This document shows, in pieces, positions 1-5,121 of a stretch of DNA of 5,121 bases. Both the position numbers and the translations under genes were made by a program. The stretch is taken from assembly GCA_029779995.1 (NCBI GenBank), contig JAKOZM010000408.1, positions 1-5,121 of the forward strand, given 5' to 3'. This stretch comes from Actinomycetes bacterium (lineage in GTDB: Bacteria > Actinomycetota > Actinomycetes > S36-B12 > UBA10799). The notes under the pieces are model-generated. The model was not told the origin of the DNA, did not search any database, and saw nothing but the letters and a program-made list of their open reading frames with translations. Position 1 is the first letter of the stretch, and each line of letters starts with the position of its first letter.

Positions 1-167
1 ACCGCCGCTCCCGCCTCGCCGCTGGACGCGTTGGGCAGCAGCCGTCCATGGAAGTCGTTGATGCCCAGAACGGTGATGTCCTTCTCGGCCGCTTGCGCCG
101 GGCCGGCCGCCGGGATGAGCCCCGCGATCACAATGACGGTGGCCGTGGCCACCCACTTCGATGTCAA
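1..167 (-). CDS. Secreted 5'-nucleotidase-family metallophosphoesterase (N-terminus only)
   Basis: Partial gene: the first 55 codons are visible and the rest lies beyond the left edge. The start is TTG at 167-165, chosen because GGGAGGG lies five bases upstream and no other start in this frame has such a site. The product begins MTSKWVATATVIVIAGLIPA, a short basic n-region followed by a hydrophobic core, then GPAQA-AEK, a good signal peptidase I site after residue 26. The mature protein starts with ITVLGINDFHGRL (residues 31-43). This is the first metal-binding motif (Asp-x-His) of the UshA/5'-nucleotidase family, whose members hydrolyse nucleotides or UDP-sugars outside the membrane with two metal ions. 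The remaining metallophosphatase motifs and the C-terminal nucleotidase domain cannot be seen, so the substrate is open. The gene follows the radical SAM gene by 40 bp with no terminator seen, so it may belong to the same transcript. Confidence 0.85.
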   Translation of the reverse strand, partial: MTSKWVATATVIVIAGLIPAAGPAQAAEKDITVLGINDFHGRLLPNASSGEAGAA

Positions 168-172
168 AAGAA

Positions 173-179
173 CCCTCCC
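173..179 (-). promoter_or_regulatory. Ribosome binding site that decides a TTG start
   Basis: GGGAGGG on the minus strand, followed by the five-base spacer TTCTT and then TTG. This strong Shine-Dalgarno match is the main reason for calling the unusual TTG start of the exported phosphoesterase. The reading that follows gives a textbook signal peptide, which supports it. Confidence 0.75.
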
Positions 180-207
180 AGGTTGCTCGTTCGGGTGACG
201 GCAGCTT

Positions 208-1398
208 TCAGGCACCCGCCGCTAGCAGCCCCTCAACAGCATGGGCATGCCCGAACGATCCCGGCTCATACCCGCACAGCGGGTCATCGGCCATGAGGTC
301 GTGCGTGGCGCCGTACGCCCGCGGCCGGGACCCGCCGCACACCCGGTTGAACTCGCACACACCACACCGACCGGTGGGCGCCGCGGGGTCCCGCAGGGAC
401 TGGAACAGCGCTGAACTGCGGTAGACGTCTGCCAAGGACTCCTGCGTGATGTTCCCGGCCGGGGTCGGCAGGAAGCCGCTGGGATACACGTCCCCGACAT
501 GGGAGACGAACACGAAACCGCGGGCGGCACTGACCTTCAGTGGAGGCCGGCGCAGCTGCGCGGAGGTCGTCAGGTCGAGGCCAGCCAGGCGGTTGTGCAG
601 GTGCTGGTACACCTCACCAAGGCCGAGTTCGTCGACGGGATCCAACCCCAGGTCCTCACACACCAGGCGCTGCACGCACACCCGGCGAAACGACGGCGCC
701 TCGGTGGTCTTCAACGAGACCACCTTGTCCGCCTCGTAGCAGAAGTTGAGCACGTCCTCGGCCTGCTGCGCGCTGAGTTGCCGCAGGTGCTCGCCGCGGC
801 CGGTCGGCACCAGGAAGAACAGCGACCAGGTGAGGACGCCGCGCTGCGCGATCATCGCCAGAATGTCGGGCAGCTCGTGCAGGTTCTGCGGGGTGACCGT
901 GGTGTTGACCTGCACCTTGAGCCCCACATCGCGGGCGTCCGACCAACCCTGCAGGGTCAGATCGAAGCTGCCGGGGACCCCCCGAAAGGCATCGTGAGTG
1001 GCTGCCGTCGCACCGTCGAGGCTCAACGAGATGGCATGGGCCCCCGCGTCCAGCAGGCGCTGCAGATTCCCGCGGTGCAGGGCCGGGGTGCCCGAGGGGG
1101 AGACCGCCACGGGAAGGCCGATCGAGGACCCGTAGGTCACCAGGTCGAAAAGGTCCGGGCGTTCGAACGGATCCCCGCCGGTGATGACGAAGAACGGCGG
1201 GGGTGCGCCGAACTCCCGTACCTGATCCATGACGGCGTAGGCCTGCTCGGTGGTGAGCTCGCGCGGGTCGCGCAGGGGAACCGCAGTGGCTCGGCAGTGC
1301 TGGCAGGCCAGAGCACACGCGCGGGTGGCTTCCCAGATCACGATGAACGGCCGGTCGTCCAGATCGATGCGGCTGCGGCGCAGGGCCTGAGCGGTCAT
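208..1398 (-). CDS. Radical SAM/SPASM protein, TIGR04053-like
   Basis: A 396-residue radical SAM enzyme. Residues 18-35 (PFIVIWEATRACALACQHC) hold the CxxxCxxC motif (Cys28, Cys32, Cys35) that binds the SAM-cleaving 4Fe-4S cluster. ITGGDP (72-77) is the GGE-like SAM-binding strand, and SLSLDG (124-129) is a typical barrel strand. The C-terminus has CGVCEFNRVCGGSRPRAY (345-362) and a further Cys375 in DPLCGYEP, a SPASM-type site for at least one auxiliary Fe-S cluster. The pattern resembles the haem-pathway enzymes AhbD/NirJ, but with CGGSR where those have CGGCR. With the TTEAPSFRRV segment, this fits from memory the TIGR04053 family, whose reaction is unknown to me. The ATG at 1398 is preferred over a GTG at 1404, which lies inside the Shine-Dalgarno sequence. 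The start follows the glycosyltransferase stop by two bases, so the two are very likely co-translated. No precursor peptide gene is next to it. Confidence 0.93.
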   Translation of the reverse strand: MTAQALRRSRIDLDDRPFIVIWEATRACALACQHCRATAVPLRDPRELTTEQAYAVMDQVREFGAPPPFFVITGGDPFERPDLFDLVTYGSSIGLPVAVSPSGTPALHRGNLQRLLDAGAHAISLSLDGATAATHDAFRGVPGSFDLTLQGWSDARDVGLKVQVNTTVTPQNLHELPDILAMIAQRGVLTWSLFFLVPTGRGEHLRQLSAQQAEDVLNFCYEADKVVSLKTTEAPSFRRVCVQRLVCEDLGLDPVDELGLGEVYQHLHNRLAGLDLTTSAQLRRPPLKVSAARGFVFVSHVGDVYPSGFLPTPAGNITQESLADVYRSSALFQSLRDPAAPTGRCGVCEFNRVCGGSRPRAYGATHDLMADDPLCGYEPGSFGHAHAVEGLLAAGA

Positions 1399-1400
1399 GG

Positions 1401-1407
1401 TCACCTC
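1401..1407 (-). promoter_or_regulatory. Shine-Dalgarno fused to the upstream stop codon
   Basis: Minus-strand GAGGTGA, a long match to the 16S rRNA tail. Its last three bases are the TGA stop of the glycosyltransferase. Two bases later comes the radical SAM ATG (GAGG to ATG spacing five bases). A ribosome stopping at this TGA is already placed to restart, which indicates translational coupling. Confidence 0.7.
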
Positions 1408-2690
1408 GTTCCGCAGCCATTCTTCCGCACCCGCAAGCTGATCCAGGAGCCGGGCGGGGGCGTCAGGTGTGTCGTCAGCAGCGTGTGCTCGAACGCGTCA
1501 GCAGCGGCCCGTGCGCCACCGGCCGTGACAAATCCGTCGGCGACGCGCTGGGCTCCGGCCCGCAGCGCGGTCGCCGCTCTGACCGCGCTGCGCAGGCGTT
1601 GCGGTGACAGGCGGCGCGCGGGCAGGCGGACTCCCGCCCCGGCGACGGCCACCCGGCGGGCGACTTCGGCCTGATCCCTGCCGAACGGGACCGCCACGAC
1701 CGGCACCCCCCGGGCCAGCGCCTTCTGTGTGGAGCCCATACCCGCGTGGGTGACCACGCAGGCGGCACGCTCGAAGAGGGCGGTGTGGCTGACGAAGCGC
1801 TCCAGCCGGGCGTTACGCGGGACATCGAAATCGGCCAGGTGGCCGCTGGGAGCCGTTGCCACCACCGTGACGTCCTCATCCGCCAGCGCCGTGAGTGCCG
1901 TGCGGATCAGCCGGCCGTCGTCCTGGAACTCCGAGGAGGTGGTCACCGCGATGATCGGACCGGCCAGGTCCGACAACCATTCCGGGACCTCGGCAGGCGG
2001 CTCCCACTCACAGGGCCCCACCAACGCCACGTTGGCCGGCCAGTCGCGCCGCGCGTACTCGAAGGGCTGGGCCGTCATCGCGAGCATCAGCGGCGGGGTG
2101 CGGAACTGGTCGTCGAGGTGATTCAGCGCCGGCAGGCTCATGGTCGATCGGACCTGATTGAGGCCTGGCAGCATGGTCCGTTCCATCGTGCCCAGGACCA
2201 GGGGCCGTAGCACGGTGTCCCGCATCCGGCCCAGCGGCCCAGCGGCGGGGGGCAGTCCCGGGCCGAATGGCGGGGCGTCCGCCGAGCGTACGGGCAGCGG
2301 GTAAGGACAGAACGCGGCCCACGGTCCGTCCCACCGCTCGGCCGCGGCCAGCGCACCCCAACTGTTCACGTCGATGAGCAGCGCCTGCGGGGCGAGGTCC
2401 TCGATCAGCCGCGACAGGTCGGGACCGTCGAAGGTGGCACGCTGCACAAACGTGCTCACTGAGGCGGCCAGGGCCCTGGGAGCGGTACGGGCCTGGTAGT
2501 CGCGCATGACCACGGACTCCACCTGCGGGTCGATCGGGGTGGCGTCGAAGCCGAGGCCGCGCAGTTTGGGAACCGCATCGGCGTAGGTCGCGATGTGCAC
2601 CCGGTGGCCGCGGTTACGCAGTTCGGCAGCGACGGCCATCGCCGGGAAGAGGTGGCCCTGGGCGGGGGAGGTGTAGATCAGGATGGTCAT
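1401..2690 (-). CDS. GT1-family (MGT-like) glycosyltransferase
   Basis: A 429-residue GT-B enzyme of the GT1 type, cytoplasmic, expected to transfer a sugar from a nucleotide-sugar donor to a small lipophilic acceptor. The N-terminal Rossmann half begins MTILIYTSPAQGHLFPAMAV. His13 in the GHLFP motif is at the usual catalytic-base position, and Asp107 in LLIDVNSWGA may be its partner. The donor half carries FVSHTALFERAACVVTHAGM (299-318) followed by GSTQKALARGVPVVAVPFGRDQAE, with the His315, Ser320, Pro335 and Asp339-Gln340 pattern of GT1 donor sites. Length is normal for macrolide-type glycosyltransferases. The start is ATG at 2690 because AAGGAG lies five bases before it. The frame is open further upstream, but only as arginine/proline-rich sequence overlapping tetR. 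It overlaps the tetR stop as ATGA. The last 25 or so residues (PPPGSWISLRVRKNGCGTR) look unlike the fold and are discussed in the findings. Donor and acceptor cannot be deduced. Confidence 0.92.
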   Translation of the reverse strand: MTILIYTSPAQGHLFPAMAVAAELRNRGHRVHIATYADAVPKLRGLGFDATPIDPQVESVVMRDYQARTAPRALAASVSTFVQRATFDGPDLSRLIEDLAPQALLIDVNSWGALAAAERWDGPWAAFCPYPLPVRSADAPPFGPGLPPAAGPLGRMRDTVLRPLVLGTMERTMLPGLNQVRSTMSLPALNHLDDQFRTPPLMLAMTAQPFEYARRDWPANVALVGPCEWEPPAEVPEWLSDLAGPIIAVTTSSEFQDDGRLIRTALTALADEDVTVVATAPSGHLADFDVPRNARLERFVSHTALFERAACVVTHAGMGSTQKALARGVPVVAVPFGRDQAEVARRVAVAGAGVRLPARRLSPQRLRSAVRAATALRAGAQRVADGFVTAGGARAAADAFEHTLLTTHLTPPPGSWISLRVRKNGCGTR

Positions 2691-3253
2691 GTCGGCTCCT
2701 TGGTGAGGGGGATGAGCAGTTCGACGAGGGCGTGTTCGGTCTGGGCGCGGGACAGGTCGGCGTCCTGGCGTAGCAGCTGCCACATGTGGACGTCGCAGAC
2801 GGCGACGAATTGCGCCAGTCTGATCTGCCGGGCGTCGGGCGGCAGGGCTTGTAGGTAGGGCCCGAAGACATCGCGACACCATTGCCAGTGCAGTGCCTTA
2901 CCCTGCTCCACGATGTCCTTCAGCGCGGGCATGGTTGAGGCCGCATGCAGCAGGCCGAGCACCTGATCCCCCATCGCTTCGTAGTGGTCGACGAGGACTG
3001 TGACGGCTTGATCGATGTCGCCTGCAGGGGTCCGCCGCTGGGATTCGGTGCGCTGCATCTCAGCGGCGCCAGCGGCTTTGAGCAGACCCTCTTTGGAACC
3101 GAATTTGCGCAGGACGGTGCGGGTTGTGACGCCGGCCTGGCCGGCGATCGTCTCCAGCGAGATGTCGACTGTGGGGTTGGCCCAGAAGGTCTGCGCTGCG
3201 GCCCGCAGGATGCGCTGTGAGGTCTGTTCGGCGGCCTCGGCCCGGACGGTCAT
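2687..3253 (-). CDS. TetR/AcrR-family transcriptional regulator
   Basis: A DNA-binding repressor-type protein of 188 residues from the ATG at 3253, or 195 from an ATG at 3274. Counting from 3274, residues 19-68 form the TetR helix-turn-helix: SQRILRAAAQTF, then ISLETIAGQAGVTTRTVLRKFGSKEGLLKA, with the conserved IA..AGV...TVLRKFGSKE signature. The all-helical remainder is the ligand-binding and dimer part and is too variable to name an inducer. The downstream start is preferred because the six codons between the two ATGs (AAT AAG CGG CCT TAC ACA) include A/T-ending codons rare in this genome, and the upstream ATG sits within the palindrome. Neither start has a clear Shine-Dalgarno. Its stop overlaps the glycosyltransferase start as ATGA, so it probably controls its own operon. 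The pairing of TetR regulators with GT1 enzymes is, from memory, common in actinobacteria. Confidence 0.92.
   Translation of the reverse strand: MTVRAEAAEQTSQRILRAAAQTFWANPTVDISLETIAGQAGVTTRTVLRKFGSKEGLLKAAGAAEMQRTESQRRTPAGDIDQAVTVLVDHYEAMGDQVLGLLHAASTMPALKDIVEQGKALHWQWCRDVFGPYLQALPPDARQIRLAQFVAVCDVHMWQLLRQDADLSRAQTEHALVELLIPLTKEPT
2696..2701 (-). promoter_or_regulatory. Ribosome binding site of the glycosyltransferase, inside tetR
   Basis: Minus-strand AAGGAG, five bases before the ATG at 2690. It lies in the last codons of the regulator gene (Lys-Glu of the terminal TKEPT) and fixes the glycosyltransferase start far downstream of the first possible start in the frame. Confidence 0.75.
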
Positions 3254-3267
3254 TGTGTAAGGCCGCT

Positions 3268-3296
3268 TATTCATGTCAGTTAGAGTGACATGAATA
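3268..3296. promoter_or_regulatory. Perfect 11-bp inverted repeat, candidate TetR operator
   Basis: Left arm TATTCATGTCA (3268-3278), seven-base spacer, right arm TGACATGAATA (3286-3296), with no mismatch. Only 9 of the 29 bases are G or C in an otherwise GC-rich window. It ends 14 bp before the preferred tetR start and contains the alternative ATG at 3274. Position and symmetry fit an autoregulatory operator for the TetR dimer. A clear -35/-10 pair could not be assigned, so where the promoter lies relative to the palindrome is unknown. As RNA it would form an 11-bp stem with a seven-base loop, but there is no U-run, so a terminator is unlikely. Confidence 0.75.
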
Positions 3297-3343
3297 CCGA
3301 GGGTTGGCAAGGGGCGGTTTTCTGTTGGCCGTTGGCAGCCCGT

Positions 3344-3362
3344 GATTGGGCGGTTGGTGCGA
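3344..3362. repeat. 19-bp direct repeat, copy 1
   Basis: GATTGGGCGGTTGGTGCGA, matching copy 2 at 3416-3434 in 18 of 19 positions. It lies in the gene-free stretch between the cyclic-di-GMP gene and tetR. Start-to-start distance is 72 bp. The rest of this stretch (3297-3471) shows no supported gene, RNA gene or terminator. Confidence 0.7.
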
Positions 3363-3415
3363 TGGGCCGCGGCGTGTCGTGACAACGAGTGCCCAGTTGC
3401 TTCCGAGAGCGCGGC

Positions 3416-3434
3416 GATTGGGCGGATGGTGCGA
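3416..3434. repeat. 19-bp direct repeat, copy 2
   Basis: GATTGGGCGGATGGTGCGA, identical to copy 1 except A for T at position 11. No third copy was seen by eye. It lies 38 bp beyond the stop of the cyclic-di-GMP gene, measured to the near end at 3434, and upstream of the tetR operon, so it could be a protein-binding site or a relic of local duplication. Confidence 0.7.
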
Positions 3435-3471
3435 AACCCCACGAGACGAACAGCGGGTAGCGCTCAAGGCC

Positions 3472-5121
3472 TCACACGTCGTGGCGCAGCGGCAGCCGCA
3501 ACTCCTCCAGCCGCTTGGGAGGGGGCTGCGGGGTGCCCACGAGGAATCCCTGGAAGATGTCACACCCAGCCAGCGTGAGCGCATCGAACTGCTCCCGCGT
3601 CTCCACGCCCTCCGCGATCACCCGCAAGCCCAGCGACGATCCAAGAGAGATCACAGCACTGACGATCGCGGCGTCTTGCGGATCCCGCGGGAAATCCTTC
3701 ACGAAACTGCGGTCGATCTTGACCTCTGACAGTGGCAGTCGCCGCAGATACGTCAAAGAGGAGTACCCCGTGCCGAAGTCATCGAGGGAGAACTCGATAC
3801 CGTGCGAGCGCAGCATCTCCATCCGGTCAGCCGCGAACTCGAGGTCACTGACCACAGTCGCCTCGGTGATCTCCAAGCGGATCGCACTGCCCGGCACGCC
3901 CGTCGACCGCAGGATCGACAGCACGCGTTCGGGGAAGTCGGGGTGCAGGAACTCCGTGGCTCCGAGGTTCACCGCAATGCGACAGTCGGGTCCGGCACTC
4001 CATGCGGCCGCCTGCTCACAGGCGGTCTGCAGCACCCACAGGCCCAACTCGTGGATCAACCCGGAGTCCTCGGCCGACATGATGATGTCGTCGGTGCGCA
4101 CCGCTGACCCGCCTTGCGGGATCCAACGCAGCAGGGACTCGACGCCGCGCAACACGCCGGTAGCGTCGACCTGCGGCTGGTAGTACATGGTCAGACCGCC
4201 GCCTTGGAACGCCATGCGCAGGCGTGACTCGAACCTCGACCACTGCTCCGCGTCGGTGAGCATCTGCATCTCGAACACGCGCACGGCGTTGCGTCCAGCC
4301 GATTTCGCGGCGTACATGGCCAGATCCGCGCGCTGCAGGATCTCGTCGACAGTCAGGGCACCACCGACGGCCAGTGCCACACCGATGGTGGTGCTCTGGT
4401 GGATCGTGGTGACGTCCAGATGGAAGGGTGAGTGGAAGACCTCTCGAACCTCCTGCGCCCTACGCAGCGCGGCGGCCAGGGCGGCCTCCTCGTCGCGACC
4501 CAGATCGGGCAGGACCACGATGAATTCGTCCCCGCTGAGCCGGGCCACGATCGCGGGTTCGCCGAGCAGCAACTGCAGCCGGCTGGCCGCCATCTGCAGC
4601 ATCTGGTCACCGGCCGCGTGCCCATGGGTGTCGTTGAGCACTTTGAAACGGTCGAGGTCCAGCATCAAAACGGCGGCGATGTGCCGGCTCCTCGTGTTGT
4701 GCTCGAACGTCTCCCGCAGGCGACTGAGCAGCAGCCGGCGGTTCGGGAGGTCCGTCAGTGGATCGTAGAATGCCAAGCGCCGGACCTGCTGCTCCTGCCG
4801 CTTGCGCTCACTGAGGTCCAGGATCGAACCTGTGAACCGGACAGGCTCCCCCCGGTCGTCGCGGGTAATGGTGCCGCGCACCAGTACCGGCAGGTAGTCG
4901 CCCGATGCGTGGGCGAGGTGCAGTTCAGCCTCCACGCTGGTCGTATCACTGCCCAGAGCCGCGTTCAGAATCGTCTCGAACCCTGGCCGGTCGTCGGGAT
5001 GGATCCAAGCGAGCCAGAAGCCGTCCAGTTCCTCTGCCGTCGGCCGAAGTCCCAGCATCTGGCGCCACCGCTGTGACAGGAAACAGGTACCGCCGGCGAT
5101 GTCCCAGTCCCACCAGCCGTC
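3472..5121 (-). CDS. PAS-GGDEF-EAL cyclic-di-GMP enzyme (5' end missing)
   Basis: Partial gene: 549 residues plus the stop are visible and the N-terminus lies beyond the right edge. The frame is open to the edge and reads DGWWDWDIAGGTCFLSQRWR there, the start of a PAS_3-type fold, so the ATG at 5058 is internal. Numbering from the edge: PAS with PAC tail 1-107 (RFTGSILDLSERK at the end), GGDEF about 118-283, EAL about 293-536. The GGDEF domain keeps the metal and substrate residues (LDLDRFKVLNDTHGHAAGD) and reads RLSGDEF at 194-200. The inhibitory RxxD site is absent (GEPA at that position). The EAL domain has ESLLRW instead of EALLRW but keeps Glu328, VNLG, LEITE, DDFGTG, KID, AEGVE and the QG near the end. 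It is therefore probably an active phosphodiesterase, and possibly also a cyclase, controlled by PAS sensing. No transmembrane segment is visible in this part. It is separated from the tetR operon by about 200 bp. Confidence 0.95.
   Translation of the reverse strand, partial: DGWWDWDIAGGTCFLSQRWRQMLGLRPTAEELDGFWLAWIHPDDRPGFETILNAALGSDTTSVEAELHLAHASGDYLPVLVRGTITRDDRGEPVRFTGSILDLSERKRQEQQVRRLAFYDPLTDLPNRRLLLSRLRETFEHNTRSRHIAAVLMLDLDRFKVLNDTHGHAAGDQMLQMAASRLQLLLGEPAIVARLSGDEFIVVLPDLGRDEEAALAAALRRAQEVREVFHSPFHLDVTTIHQSTTIGVALAVGGALTVDEILQRADLAMYAAKSAGRNAVRVFEMQMLTDAEQWSRFESRLRMAFQGGGLTMYYQPQVDATGVLRGVESLLRWIPQGGSAVRTDDIIMSAEDSGLIHELGLWVLQTACEQAAAWSAGPDCRIAVNLGATEFLHPDFPERVLSILRSTGVPGSAIRLEITEATVVSDLEFAADRMEMLRSHGIEFSLDDFGTGYSSLTYLRRLPLSEVKIDRSFVKDFPRDPQDAAIVSAVISLGSSLGLRVIAEGVETREQFDALTLAGCDIFQGFLVGTPQPPPKRLEELRLPLRHDV

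Noticed and set aside
499..1674. Long plus-strand open frame of 391 codons opposite the radical SAM and glycosyltransferase genes
   Set aside because: It is antisense to two clearly recognised genes, its translation resembles no family I know, and long open antisense frames are expected from strong G/C third-position bias.
2691..2882. 64-residue N-terminal extension of the glycosyltransferase from a start at 2882
   Set aside because: It is arginine/proline-rich, overlaps the tetR coding sequence, and the ATG at 2690 has a strong Shine-Dalgarno and starts exactly at the Rossmann fold.
3375..3384. Small palindrome TGTC-GT-GACA sharing its arms with the candidate operator
   Set aside because: Only four-base arms and a different spacing, so it is too short to call a second operator without binding data.
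3275..3442. 56-residue N-terminal extension of the TetR regulator from an ATG at 3442
   Set aside because: It would run through the palindrome and the direct repeats, and TetR proteins normally begin 10-25 residues before the helix-turn-helix.
3297..3471. Possible RiPP precursor peptide or terminator in the gene-free stretch
   Set aside because: No short frame with a ribosome site and plausible core was found, and none lies beside the radical SAM gene either. No stem followed by a T-run follows the cyclic-di-GMP stop.
4432..5076. Plus-strand open frame of 214 codons opposite the cyclic-di-GMP gene
   Set aside because: Shadow of the GGDEF/PAS coding sequence; no recognisable domain and no ribosome site supporting it.

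Overview
The window looks like a piece of an actinobacterial chromosome. It is GC-rich throughout, codon third positions are strongly G/C, TTG is used as a start codon, and the protein types fit (a TetR regulator with a GVTTRTVLRKFGSKEGLL-type helix-turn-helix next to a GT1 glycosyltransferase, and a PAS-GGDEF-EAL protein). No genus can be named from this sequence. All five genes lie on the minus strand, so transcription runs from the right edge to the left.

Layout, in order of transcription. (1) 5121-3472: a PAS-GGDEF-EAL cyclic-di-GMP enzyme cut by the right edge. (2) 3471-3254: about 200 bp without a gene. It holds a 19-bp near-identical direct repeat and a perfect 11-bp inverted repeat (3268-3296) just before the regulator gene. 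(3) 3253-2687: TetR-family regulator. (4) 2690-1401: GT1 (GT-B fold) glycosyltransferase, overlapping the regulator by ATGA. (5) 1398-208: radical SAM/SPASM protein, probably of the TIGR04053 type, whose start follows the glycosyltransferase stop by two bases (TGACCATG). (6) 167-1: N-terminus of an exported 5'-nucleotidase-type metallophosphoesterase starting at TTG, cut by the left edge.

The central unit is tetR-glycosyltransferase-radical SAM. The two tight junctions, each with a good Shine-Dalgarno sequence inside the previous gene, imply one translationally coupled operon. The AT-rich palindrome before tetR is the obvious candidate operator for autoregulation. The chemistry implied (a radical-mediated modification plus glycosyl transfer under a ligand-sensing repressor) would suit modification or detoxification of a small molecule, but the substrate is unknown and no precursor peptide is visible. 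The nucleotidase gene begins 40 bp downstream with no terminator seen, so it could be co-transcribed. The cyclic-di-GMP gene appears to be an unrelated upstream neighbour.
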